Shown here in pieces: positions 49,744 to 60,379 of a stretch of 64,000 nucleotides of DNA. The DNA is from Streptomyces griseoluteus (GTDB taxonomy: Bacteria; Actinomycetota; Actinomycetes; Streptomycetales; Streptomycetaceae). The notes beneath the pieces were generated by a model. It had not been told where the DNA came from. It saw only the letters and a program-made list of their open reading frames with translations, and did not search any database. The stretch covers positions 62,001 through 126,000 of the forward strand of contig JOBE01000012.1 of assembly GCA_000717735.1 (NCBI GenBank). Direction: 5' to 3'. Every line of letters begins with the position of its first letter. The first letter of the stretch is position 1. Both the position numbers and the translations under genes were made by a program.

Positions 49744-51243
49744 TCAGTCGATCCCCACCGGCCAGGTGTGGACCGGTTCGCCCGCGTGCATGAGGGTCCG
49801 GTAGCGGCGGGTGGTCGCCGCGAGCGCCGCCGGGCGGTCGAGGCCCGATTCCAGCGCCAGGTGGAAGGTGTCGGCCTGCCAGGAGGCGCCGTTCACCCGC
49901 CGCAGACAGCGCTGTTCGATCACCCCGAGGTAGAAGTCCCGGTCGGCGGGCTCGATGTGCCAGGCGTCGAGCCCCGCCGCGGCGAGCGGCAGCAGCTCGT
50001 CGAGGACCAGCCGGACCGCGGGGACGGTCGCGATGCCGCCCGTGCGGCCCGAGCGGGGCCAGCGCAGCTCCGCCTCGACGCCGTGGCGGCAGGCGGTGTC
50101 GAAGTTGGCCTCGGCGTCCTCGAAGGTCATCCGCTTCCAGATCGGCCTGGGGTCGTCGGCGAGCGAGCGCACGAGCCCGTAGTAGAAGGCCGCGTTGGCG
50201 ATGACGTCGGTGACGGTCGGTCCGGCCGGCAGCACCCGGTTCTCGACACGGAGGTGCGGGACGCCGTCGACCCAGCCGTACACGGGCCGGTTCCAGCGGT
50301 AGACCGTGCCGTTGTGCAGGACGAGTTCCTGGAGGCGCGGCACCCCGCCCTCGTCGAGGACGAGCAGCGGGTCCTCCTCGTCGCAGATGGGCAGCAGTGC
50401 GGGGAAGTAGCGGAGGTTCTCCTCGAAGAGGTCGTACACCGAGTCGACCCACCGCTCCCCGAACCAGGTCCGCGGCCGGACGCCCTGGGACTGCAGCTCG
50501 GGCGGGCGGGTGTCGGTGGCCTGCTGGAAGAGCGGTGGCCTCGACTCCCGCCACACCTCCCGGCCGAAGACGAAGGGCGCGTTGGCGCCGAGCGCGATCT
50601 GGACGCCGGCCACCGCCTGCGAGGCGTTCCACACGGCGGCGAAGCGGGCGGGCGTGACCTGGAGGTGGAGCTGGACCGAGGTGCAGGCCGCCTCGGGCAC
50701 GATCGACTCCGATGTGCACAGGAGGCGTTCGACACCGTGGATGTCGAGCGTGAAGTCCTCGCCCCGCGCCGCGAGGATCTGGTCGTTGAGAAGCGTGTAG
50801 CGGTCGGCGGCCGACAGGTTCTCGAAGACCAGGTCGTCCTGGATGAGCGTGGGGAGTATGCCGATCATGACGACGCCCGCGTCCAGTTCCGCGGCCTTGC
50901 GGTCGGCATATCCGATTCCGGTTCCGATCTCCTCGGCGAGCCGGTCGAATACGCGCCCGTCGAGCTGGTGGGGAGCGATGTTCACTTCGAGATTGAACAT
51001 TCCGAGTTCCGTCTGGAAATCGGGGCTCGCGATCTTTTCGAGCACCGGCCCGTTGAGCATGCGGGGCAGCCCGTCGGCACCGGCGAGATTGAGCTCGATC
51101 TCCACGCCCATGAGATTGCGCGGACGGTCGAACCGCTTCTCCGCCAGGAGTCTCGCCAGCCCCGCCAGACACTGCTGGAGCTTTCTCCGGTACTGCTGCC
51201 GGTCGGACGGGCCGAACCCGTCGGCCGCGACCTTCTCCCCCAT
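49744..51243 (-). CDS. GCS2-like glutamate-cysteine ligase family protein
   Basis: A 499-residue enzyme. The core begins LMGVEIELNLAGADGLPRML and continues with LEVNIAPHQLDG, MIGILPTLIQDDL, SESIVPEAACTSVQLHLQVT and RVENRVLPAGPTVTDVIANA, the features of the carboxylate-amine ligases related to gamma-glutamylcysteine synthetase. It would ligate an amine or amino acid to a glutamate-type carboxylate using ATP. Which product is made is unknown; mycothiol producers use other enzymes for their thiol. The ATG at 51243 follows GGAGG by eight bases and is preferred over 51276. Confidence 0.83.
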   Translation of the reverse strand: MGEKVAADGFGPSDRQQYRRKLQQCLAGLARLLAEKRFDRPRNLMGVEIELNLAGADGLPRMLNGPVLEKIASPDFQTELGMFNLEVNIAPHQLDGRVFDRLAEEIGTGIGYADRKAAELDAGVVMIGILPTLIQDDLVFENLSAADRYTLLNDQILAARGEDFTLDIHGVERLLCTSESIVPEAACTSVQLHLQVTPARFAAVWNASQAVAGVQIALGANAPFVFGREVWRESRPPLFQQATDTRPPELQSQGVRPRTWFGERWVDSVYDLFEENLRYFPALLPICDEEDPLLVLDEGGVPRLQELVLHNGTVYRWNRPVYGWVDGVPHLRVENRVLPAGPTVTDVIANAAFYYGLVRSLADDPRPIWKRMTFEDAEANFDTACRHGVEAELRWPRSGRTGGIATVPAVRLVLDELLPLAAAGLDAWHIEPADRDFYLGVIEQRCLRRVNGASWQADTFHLALESGLDRPAALAATTRRYRTLMHAGEPVHTWPVGID

Positions 51244-51391
51244 CGAAGCGTCCCTCCGCGAGTGGGCAGCCGTCATGACGGCCGCGCGTCACGGACGATG
51301 ATGCCCACCCCGCTGATCCACAACGCCTGCGGAAGAGGGCTGCCGGAGGATAGGCTTGATGCGGTACCCCACCGGCACACCCCGAAGGCAA

Positions 51392-51424
51392 GGACAATCG
51401 ACATATACCAATGTCCTATTGTCC
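51392..51424. promoter_or_regulatory. GGACA/TGTCC repeat cluster
   Basis: GGACAAT (51392-51398) pairs with ATTGTCC (51418-51424); an additional TGTCC (51412-51416) makes a direct repeat with the second arm. It is a candidate operator in an AT-rich stretch. Confidence 0.45.
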
Positions 51425-51565
51425 GGGAAACCCGGGTCGTAATTCAGCCGTCCGACCGCGCGAGGAATACGCAGGTGAGAGCGGCACGACCCGTACGATT
51501 CCGCTTCTACGCCCCGTGTTTTACGGCTCGATGACGCCTTGCCAGGAATATCGGCGACGTCTAGC

Positions 51566-51594
51566 GGAAACACTGTGTGAACACGTGTCGTATA
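51566..51594 (+). promoter_or_regulatory. ECF-sigma-like promoter
   Basis: GGAAAC (51566-51571), 17 bases, then CGTATA (51589-51594), the pattern of many ECF-recognised promoters; the TATAAA at 51591 also fits a housekeeping -10. It lies about 130 bases before the gene at 51726. Confidence 0.35.
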
Positions 51595-51725
51595 AACTCC
51601 GCGGACGAGGCAGAGTGTTGGCGCCCGGCCACGGCCCCTTACGGCCCACCTCCGGCCCCGTCGCCGACAGCGCCGTCGTACCTGCCCACGCGTCACCGTG
51701 TCTCCTGAGCGAGAGGCGACCCACC

Positions 51726-52316
51726 ATGCTCCGAACCTCCCCGGCCCCCGCGCCGGCCCTCCGCAGTGTCCTCGCGGCCCTTGGCTCGCCGACCGCCGTC
51801 CGCGAGGCGCGAACCCCCGCCCTGCGGGCCGCGCAGGGACCACTGAGCCCCGAACTCCCCCTGCCCGTCCACGTCCTGGGCGTCGCCGCGGCACCGGGGC
51901 ACGCGCCCGGCACCCGGCTCATCGGCTGGCGTTTCCTGATCAGGAGCGGAGGCCGCGCCATCGCCGCCGCGGACACCATGCTCACCCCCGACGGCTGGTC
52001 CTTCTCGCACTTCTTCGAGGGGCCGTACGTCGTCGCCACCGAGCGGGCGCTGCTCCAGGCGGAGGCGCTGCCCGCCTCGTACCAGCCGCGACTGCTCTCG
52101 GTGCCCGAGCTGTACATGCAGACCCTCTGGCTGCACGCCGAGCCGGGGGACGACGGCGCCACCACGACCCCGGGCGCGGCCGACCTGATGGTGCCGCTCG
52201 CCCCCGCGCCGCCGGGGATCGCGGCCCACCACACCTACCAGGCCGCCGATCTCCTGCCCGTCCTCCGGATGCGTCTCGCGCCGCCGCCCCTCCTGGGCTC
52301 GGCGGCGCCCGCCTGA
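51726..52316 (+). CDS. Hypothetical protein
   Basis: A 196-residue soluble protein without recognised domain. The middle part (TRLIGWRFLIRSGGRAIAAA, DTMLTPDGWSFSHFFEGPYV, VATERALLQAEALP) suggests a compact alpha/beta domain; both ends are Pro/Ala-rich. The ATG at 51726 has a GAGG about nine bases upstream, and a strong hairpin follows the stop. It seems to be a monocistronic actinobacterial gene, possibly under an alternative sigma factor. No function can be proposed. Confidence 0.65.
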   Translation: MLRTSPAPAPALRSVLAALGSPTAVREARTPALRAAQGPLSPELPLPVHVLGVAAAPGHAPGTRLIGWRFLIRSGGRAIAAADTMLTPDGWSFSHFFEGPYVVATERALLQAEALPASYQPRLLSVPELYMQTLWLHAEPGDDGATTTPGAADLMVPLAPAPPGIAAHHTYQAADLLPVLRMRLAPPPLLGSAAPA

Positions 52317-52337
52317 TCCACCGCACGCGCACCACCG

Positions 52338-52363
52338 CCCCGTGACCCGCCCGGGTCACGGGG
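52338..52363. terminator. Hairpin terminator
   Basis: CCCCGTGACCCG and CGGGTCACGGGG, a perfect twelve-base stem with a two-base loop, 21 bases after the hypothetical gene. The remaining bases to 52648 contain no gene. Confidence 0.7.
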
Positions 52364-52648
52364 CGCACTGCTGTCCGGGCGCACCCGTCGAACGCCTCGC
52401 CCGAACACCCCTCCCCAGACGGACTAGCCCGCTGGGACCACCCCGAACCACCCGAAGAGACGGTGCAGTTGACCTGAACCGCCCCTGCGGGTGATGCGTC
52501 TTCCCAGGAAAGGACGAGCTGCCGCGAAATACCTGCGGAAGACCGTCCATGGGGCAAGACTGGGACCGGACCGAACCGACCTACGGGGGCGGCGATGAGC
52601 GCGAAGAGCCGCAGGACATCCACTACGACGCAGCGAGAGAACCCACCC

Positions 52649-52855
52649 ATGTGCCAGCACCAGCCCGCCTGTCCCACCGCCGACTCCGCCGACCGCGAGG
52701 CGGCCCGACTGACGGCACACCACCCGGAGCAGGGCTGGAGCCTGCTGTGCAACGGCGTCCTGCTCTTCGAGGACACCGGAGAACTGCTGCCGGACGGGCA
52801 GATCATCGCCCCGCACCGGCCGCTGACGGCGGGGCAGGTGGCGACCGCCGCCTGA
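52649..52855 (+). CDS. DUF5999 small protein
   Basis: A 68-residue protein: MCQHQPACPTADSADREAAR, LTAHHPEQGWSLLCNGVLLF then EDTGELLPDG. The Cys2-His4-Cys8 group near the start and Cys33 in WSLLCNG could bind a metal (inference). DUF5999 is a conserved streptomycete family of unknown function. An ATG at 52595 would add 18 poorly conserved residues, so 52649 is used. Confidence 0.75.
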   Translation: MCQHQPACPTADSADREAARLTAHHPEQGWSLLCNGVLLFEDTGELLPDGQIIAPHRPLTAGQVATAA

Positions 52856-52920
52856 GGGCGGGGGCCGTCACCGTACGAGGGACAAGCGCGAGACACCCGA
52901 GGGACACCCGAGAGACGCCG

Positions 52921-52955
52921 AGGGCCGGCCCGGAGAAGATCTCCGGACCGGCCCT
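52921..52955. terminator. Bidirectional hairpin after gcvP
   Basis: AGGGCCGG...CCGGAG pairs with CTCCGG...CCGGCCCT (fourteen pairs, one mismatch) around an AAGAT loop, 40 bases downstream of the gcvP stop and 66 bases after the DUF5999 stop. Confidence 0.7.
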
Positions 52956-52994
52956 CACCTCATGCCTGAAGGTGACCCGGGGCCACCGTCATGC

Positions 52995-55880
<2,886 letters not shown>

Positions 55881-55949
55881 GTACGGAGGCCTCCTGGTCA
55901 TCACGACCTGCGAGGGGCACCACGGCGCGGGTACCCGGACGGCCTCCCC

Positions 55950-56152
55950 CTCTGTCATCTCAACCTGAGAGTTTCACCGGCACGCCTCGCGGCACACCGG
56001 CTTTCACCGTCGGTGAGAGCGCATGCCGTCGGACACCGCTCTGCTTTCCAGAGTGACCTCGTCCGTGCGGTACAGGGGCCTGAGAGATTCCGGGGAGGAT
56101 TTGCTCCTTCGGCGTCCACCGGAAGGTTTCTCCGGGGACTCTCCCGCACAGG
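55950..56152 (-). promoter_or_regulatory. Tandem glycine riboswitch
   Basis: Read on the minus strand, two glycine aptamers occur in series. Aptamer 1 has GCGGGAGAGT (56138-56147), the GCCGAAGGAGCAA block and CTCTCAGG; the linker GCACGGACGAGG follows; aptamer 2 has ACTCTGGAAAGCAGAG, CACCGACGGTGAAAGCC and AAACTCTCAGGT, ending in GATGACAGAGGGGG. These are the conserved features of the family in front of gcv operons. Glycine binding switches on the downstream gcvP gene. Confidence 0.92.
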
Positions 56153-56269
56153 GTCGACAGCCACAGCCAGCCTACCAGCGAGGTTGCGGCTCCTATCGCT
56201 CAAGTGGCCGACATCCCAGATGTGCACTTTCGTAGGGGTGTAGAGCAGTTGCGACCAGTTGGAGGGACC

Positions 56270-56635
56270 GTGCAGACCGATATCGATCCGCGCAGCCTGA
56301 TCGGCCGCAAGGCGTTCGACCGGAACGGACACAAGATCGGAACCGTGGACGAGGTGTACCTGGACGACGCGACCGGCATCCCGGAGTGGGCGGCGGTCCG
56401 CACCGGCCTCTTCAGCCGGGACGCATTCGTCCCCCTGGACCCGAGCGAGCTGCTCGCCGACGGGCTCCACATCCCGTACGAGCGGGCTCTCATCAAGGAC
56501 GCCCCCGACTTCGGCGTGGGCCGCCACCTCTCCCCCGAACAGGAACTCCAGCTCTACCGCCATTACAGCCTGACCCTGCCACCGCCCCCCACGGACACCC
56601 CGGACACGGACTTCGGCCGCCTGGCGGGCCAGTAG
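56270..56635 (+). CDS. PRC-barrel domain protein
   Basis: A 121-residue protein. DPRSLIGRKAFDRNGHKIGT, VDEVYLDDATGIPEWAAVRT and GLFSRDAFVPLDPSELL are the PRC-barrel strands. These domains bind RNA or proteins in ribosome maturation and photosynthetic complexes; streptomycete copies have no assigned role. The GTG at 56270 follows GGAGGG; the ATG at 56204 is poorly placed. It is divergent from gcvP and convergent with dinB. Confidence 0.8.
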   Translation: MQTDIDPRSLIGRKAFDRNGHKIGTVDEVYLDDATGIPEWAAVRTGLFSRDAFVPLDPSELLADGLHIPYERALIKDAPDFGVGRHLSPEQELQLYRHYSLTLPPPPTDTPDTDFGRLAGQ

Positions 56636-56652
56636 GAGAGCCGTGCCACCAC

Positions 56653-56679
56653 GAGCCCGGCCCCCAGGGGGCCGGGCTC
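56653..56679. terminator. Hairpin at the end of dinB
   Basis: GAGCCCGGCCCC and GGGGCCGGGCTC form a twelve-base stem with a three-base loop between the convergent PRC-barrel and dinB genes; it reaches into the dinB stop codon. Confidence 0.6.
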
Positions 56680-58081
56680 ACCCCGTTCCCGCCGCCCCGA
56701 CACCCCTGTCCACGAGCGGCAACGCCTCCCCCGGCACCAGCTCCGGATCGTCCACCGCGAACGTCCGCACCCGCCCCGGCTCCGACCACGTCGGCTCCTC
56801 GAACCGCACCGTGACCCGACCGACCCCGCTGCCCTGCACCCACCCCGCCCCGTACACGGCGTGCCGTACGTCGTTCCCCGGCGCCCAGTGCCGCTCCACG
56901 GCCCCCTCGGCCCCGGTCTCGGGCTCGGGCTCGGGCACGACGGAGGCCTCGGTCGCGGCTGCGGCGGCATCCCCCGCACCGCCGGCCTGGCCCTCCGCCT
57001 CCGCCCTGACCTCCGCCTGCGCGAACAGATCCTCCTGGGTGTAGTCCGCGAGCCCGCTCACCCCGACCCCCAGCAACCGCACGCCGCCCGTCGTGTCCAC
57101 CGCCTCGAGGAGCCGCCCCGCCGCCTCCCGCACCACGACCACGTCGTCCGTCGGGCCCCGCAGCGTCTCGGACCGGGTCAGGGTCGAGAAGTCGTACCGC
57201 CGCACCTTCAGGACGATGGTCCGCCCCGAGTGGCCCGAGGCCCGCAGCCGCCCCACGCACCGCTCCGCGAGCCGCTCCACCTCGGTCCTGATCCGCACCC
57301 GGTCGTGCAGGTCCACGTCGAAGGTGTCCTCGACGGACACCGACTTGGCGTCCCGCTCGGCCACCACGGGCCGATCGTCGTACCCCTGGGCCATCCGGTA
57401 CAGCGAGGCCCCGTGCGACCGTCCAAGGAGCCGTACGAGCTCGTCCTCGCCCGCTTCGGCGAGGTCGGCGACAGTGGTCATGCCGGCCCGCCGCAGGTGC
57501 TCACCGGTCGCCGGGCCGACACCCGGCAGGATCCGCACCGACCGCGGGCCGAGGAGCTCCCGCTCGGTTCCAGGTTCGATCAGGACGAGCCCGTCGGGTT
57601 TGGCCTCCTCGGAGGCGATCTTCGCGATCATCTTGGACCCGGCGAGCCCCACGGACCCGGTCAGACCGGTCGCCGCCAGGATGTCGACGCGCAGCCGCTC
57701 CCCCGCGGCCCGGGCGCTCGCGCTGTCGTCGGCCACCTCGCCCGCCTCCAGGTCCACGAAGGCCTCGTCGAGGCTGAGCGGCTCCACGAGCGGGGAGAGC
57801 CGTCCGAGCAGCTCCATGACCTGCTCGCTGATCGACCGGTAGAAGGAGAAGCGAGGGACGAGAAAGGCCGCGTTGGGCGCGAGCCGCCGCGCCTGCCCCA
57901 TCGGCATGGCCGAGTGCACTCCGAACCTGCGCGCCTCGTACGAAGCGGTGGCCACCACGCCCCTCGGACCGAGACCACCGACGATCACGGGTTTTCCGCG
58001 CAGGCTGGGCTTCGCCGCCTGCTCGGCGGCGGCGAAGAACGCATCCATGTCGAGATGCAGGATCGTCGGCGCGGCTCTCAC
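56678..58081 (-). CDS. dinB: DNA polymerase IV (Y family)
   Basis: A 467-residue translesion polymerase. Catalytic residues are Asp11 and Asp13 (LHLDMDAFF) and Asp105-Glu106 (LSLDEAFVD); the little-finger domain spans about 240-340. QEDLF at 349-353 is a sliding-clamp-binding motif. A C-terminal extension of about 100 residues, VRHAVYGAGWVQGSGVGRVT followed by VRFEEP, resembles the tudor-like tail of PcrA/UvrD. GTG start at 58081. It copies damaged DNA with low fidelity. No LexA box was seen. Confidence 0.92.
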   Translation of the reverse strand: MRAAPTILHLDMDAFFAAAEQAAKPSLRGKPVIVGGLGPRGVVATASYEARRFGVHSAMPMGQARRLAPNAAFLVPRFSFYRSISEQVMELLGRLSPLVEPLSLDEAFVDLEAGEVADDSASARAAGERLRVDILAATGLTGSVGLAGSKMIAKIASEEAKPDGLVLIEPGTERELLGPRSVRILPGVGPATGEHLRRAGMTTVADLAEAGEDELVRLLGRSHGASLYRMAQGYDDRPVVAERDAKSVSVEDTFDVDLHDRVRIRTEVERLAERCVGRLRASGHSGRTIVLKVRRYDFSTLTRSETLRGPTDDVVVVREAAGRLLEAVDTTGGVRLLGVGVSGLADYTQEDLFAQAEVRAEAEGQAGGAGDAAAAATEASVVPEPEPETGAEGAVERHWAPGNDVRHAVYGAGWVQGSGVGRVTVRFEEPTWSEPGRVRTFAVDDPELVPGEALPLVDRGVGAAGTG

Positions 58082-58221
58082 GTCTCCGATGCTGCCCTAC
58101 GCCACTGACAACGGCGCCGACCACCGCGCGGCATCCGCCCCAACGACCGGCCGGCACCCGCCGATCCGCCCCCGGCACGACCCTGCCCCGAACGGGACGG
58201 GCCCGAGGAGCGACAGGCTCC

Positions 58222-58878
58222 TCAGACCGCTTTGTCCCGCCGCCGTCTGGCCAGCTCGTCCCCGGGGTTGTGCCTCACGAGCGTCTCGCCCGTGTCGACC
58301 CGCTCCCCGTGCAGCTGCGAGAGCGCCGCCTCGACATCCCGCCAGACCACCCCGACGGCGATGCCGAAGACGCCCTGACCACCCTGGAGCAGATCGACGA
58401 CCTCGTCCGGCGAGGAGCACTCGTACACCGTGGCCCCGTCGCTCATGAGCGTCATCCGCTCCAGATCGCGGAAGCCCCGCGCGCGCAGGTGCTGCACGGC
58501 GGCCCGGATGTTCTGCAGGGCCACGCCGGTGTCGAGGAAGCGCTTGACGATCTTCAGCACGACGACGTCGCGGAAGCTGTAGAGCCGCTGTGTCCCCGAC
58601 CCGTAGGCGGGCCGCACGCTCGGCTCCACGAGCCCCGTACGCGCCCAGTAGTCCAACTGGCGATAGGTGATCCCGGCCGCCGCGCAGGCCGTCGGGCCCC
58701 GGTAGCCGACCACCTCGCCCGCCGAGCGCGGGACCTCGCCCGGGTCCGTGCTGCTCGGTCCGGTGCCCGCACCGGTGTCCGTACCGAAGTCGCCCACACT
58801 GCCGTGAAGCGGATACGGACCGCTCTCTCCGGACGCGCGTCCGAGCGAGCTCCCTGCCGTACCGTCCGCGCTGCTCAT
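58222..58878 (-). CDS. MerR-family regulator of the garA locus (Rv1830-like)
   Basis: A 218-residue protein. After a flexible Ser/Gly-rich start (about 60 residues), VVGYRGPTACAAAGITYRQL, DYWARTGLVEPSVRPAYGSG, TQRLYSFRDVVVLKIVKR forms the MerR winged helix; a coiled helix and ligand-type domain follow. By gene order (beside the bifunctional nuclease gene, the other MerR and garA) it corresponds to mycobacterial Rv1830. Its targets are unknown. ATG at 58878; a GTG one codon earlier is possible. A promoter and palindromic site lie upstream. Confidence 0.83.
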   Translation of the reverse strand: MSSADGTAGSSLGRASGESGPYPLHGSVGDFGTDTGAGTGPSSTDPGEVPRSAGEVVGYRGPTACAAAGITYRQLDYWARTGLVEPSVRPAYGSGTQRLYSFRDVVVLKIVKRFLDTGVALQNIRAAVQHLRARGFRDLERMTLMSDGATVYECSSPDEVVDLLQGGQGVFGIAVGVVWRDVEAALSQLHGERVDTGETLVRHNPGDELARRRRDKAV

Positions 58879-58913
58879 CACGCCGACCCTCCGTCCTTGA
58901 CCTGCCCACACGA

Positions 58914-58968
58914 AGGTAGGCAGTCACTCGGGGTGCGTCAACGATCGCCACACTCGGCACGCCGAGTG
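58914..58968 (-). promoter_or_regulatory. Promoter and operator of the MerR gene
   Basis: TTGACG (58942-58937), 17 bases, TACCTT (58919-58914) on the minus strand. A palindrome CACTCGGC-AC-GCCGAGTG (58951-58968) lies just upstream and a half-site CCGAGTG occurs within the spacer, suggesting autoregulation. Confidence 0.6.
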
Positions 58969-59070
58969 ATAATCACCCTGAGAGTGGTTTCCCGTATCTC
59001 TCCACGGGGAAAGGCTACTCGAATGCTCTGACGGCACCCCGCGAACGGCTCGCGGCCGCGTCGCTCCGCG

Positions 59071-59544
59071 TCACTGACTGTTGGTCCCGAAATCCTCCGG
59101 TGAGATCTGGTCGAGGAACTCGCGGAACTTCTCCACCTCGTCCTCCTGCTCGTCCGGAATCGCGATACCGGCGTCGTCCAGCACACCGTCACTGCCGAAG
59201 ATCGGCGTTCCGGTCCGAAGGGCGAGCGCTATCGCGTCCGACGGCCGCGCACTCACCTCGACGCCGCTGGCGAAGACCAGCTCGGCGTAGAAGACCCCGT
59301 CACGCAGATCCGTGATGCGGACTTCGGTGAGTTCCTGTCCCACGGCCTCCAGCACGTCCTTGAACAGGTCGTGCGTCAGCGGCCGCGGCGGGGCCATCCC
59401 CTGCTGGGCGAAGGCGATCGCGGTCGCCTCCCCCGGTCCGATCCAGATGGGGAGGTACCGATCGCCTCCCACTTCGCGCAGGAGCACGATCGGCTGGTTG
59501 GAGGGCATTTCCACCCGGACACCCACAACGTCGAGCTCGTTCAC
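59071..59544 (-). CDS. Bifunctional nuclease family protein
   Basis: A 157-residue protein with the BFN (DUF151) domain: MNELDVVGVRVEMPSNQPIV, LPIWIGPGEATAIAFAQQG and ASGVEVSARPSDAIALALR. Family members were reported to cleave RNA and DNA, but the role in actinobacteria is uncertain. It is the counterpart of mycobacterial Rv1829, between two MerR genes. No sequence irregularity is visible. Confidence 0.87.
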   Translation of the reverse strand: MNELDVVGVRVEMPSNQPIVLLREVGGDRYLPIWIGPGEATAIAFAQQGMAPPRPLTHDLFKDVLEAVGQELTEVRITDLRDGVFYAELVFASGVEVSARPSDAIALALRTGTPIFGSDGVLDDAGIAIPDEQEDEVEKFREFLDQISPEDFGTNSQ

Positions 59545-59609
59545 ACAGCAACCCTAGGACGTGCCCGACCGGTTTGGATAGTCGGGCCCCTCCAAGGCCG
59601 CCGTGGACG

Positions 59610-60350
59610 TCACTGGAGCCGGATGCCCAGAGCGGTCTGTACGAGGGCCGCGTGCAGCCTCACCGACTGCGCGGCGAGCTCCTGGGCGGTGGCCTCCGCA
59701 TGCGCTCTGGTCTGCGGATTACGGTGCCGGCGCAGCGGCGCGACGACCTGTTCGATCAGCCCGGCCTCCCGGTCCGCGGCCGCCTTGACGGCCCGCAGGT
59801 GCCGGGGTTCGAGACCGAATCTCCCCAGATCCGCGACAAGCCGCGCGACGGTAACGGTCTCGGGGTCGTAGCCGCCGCTGTCCGCCTCGGAGATCAGACC
59901 GTACGACTCCCACTCGACCAGCTCGGTCTCGCTCACCTCGGCCGCGGCCAGCAGCTCGGCGCGCCCGATCCGGGCGGCGGTGGGCGGTTCCGCGTCCTGT
60001 TCCCAGGCGCCCTCGAGCAGGTTCGACCGGCGCCCTGGGGCCGGGAGCTTGATCTGCTCCCCCCTGGCGAGGGCGTCGAGGTGCTCGCGGATGACCTTCA
60101 GCGGAAGGTAGTGGTCCCGCTGCATCCGCAGGATCTGAGCGAGCCGCTCCACGTCCTGCGGGCTGAACTTCCGGTACCCGGAGGCCGTGCGCCGGGGCTC
60201 CACGAGCCCCTCGGCCTCCAGGAAGCGGATCTTGGAGATGGTCACTTCGGGAAATTCGTCGCGCAACTGGTTCAGCACCGTGCCGATGCTGACCAGCCTG
60301 TCGCCCGCGGCGGCGCCGGTTCCGGCGCCGCCCGTCGGTGTTCGCAGCAT
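59610..60350 (-). CDS. ftsR: MerR-family regulator, FtsR/Rv1828-like
   Basis: A 246-residue protein. The winged helix reads LVSIGTVLNQLRDEFPEVTI, SKIRFLEAEGLVEPRRTASG, YRKFSPQDVERLAQILRMQR; the C-terminal part is a helical dimer/effector domain. Orthologues by position are Rv1828 and corynebacterial FtsR, a regulator of ftsZ; that function is transferred by synteny and family only. It is 29 bases downstream of the FHA gene. Confidence 0.83.
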   Translation of the reverse strand: MLRTPTGGAGTGAAAGDRLVSIGTVLNQLRDEFPEVTISKIRFLEAEGLVEPRRTASGYRKFSPQDVERLAQILRMQRDHYLPLKVIREHLDALARGEQIKLPAPGRRSNLLEGAWEQDAEPPTAARIGRAELLAAAEVSETELVEWESYGLISEADSGGYDPETVTVARLVADLGRFGLEPRHLRAVKAAADREAGLIEQVVAPLRRHRNPQTRAHAEATAQELAAQSVRLHAALVQTALGIRLQ

Positions 60351-60379
60351 GGACCTTCCCTGAAGGCTTCTCCGAGGCG

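Larger units (their letters stand above)
51244..51725. other. Regulatory interval without a gene
   Basis: The 480 bases between the ligase gene and the next plus-strand gene contain no convincing protein. They hold GGACA/TGTCC repeats (51392-51424), a small GGGAAACCCGGG hairpin and an ECF-like promoter (51566-51594). Part is notably AT-rich for this genome. Confidence 0.6.

Noticed and set aside
49768-51534. 588-codon antisense frame over the GCS2-like gene
   Set aside because: Shadow of the ligase; it has no recognisable motif and no suitable start.
52889-52920. Short GACACCCGAG repeats after the DUF5999 gene
   Set aside because: Only two and a half imperfect units in GC-rich spacer; no regular array or symmetry.
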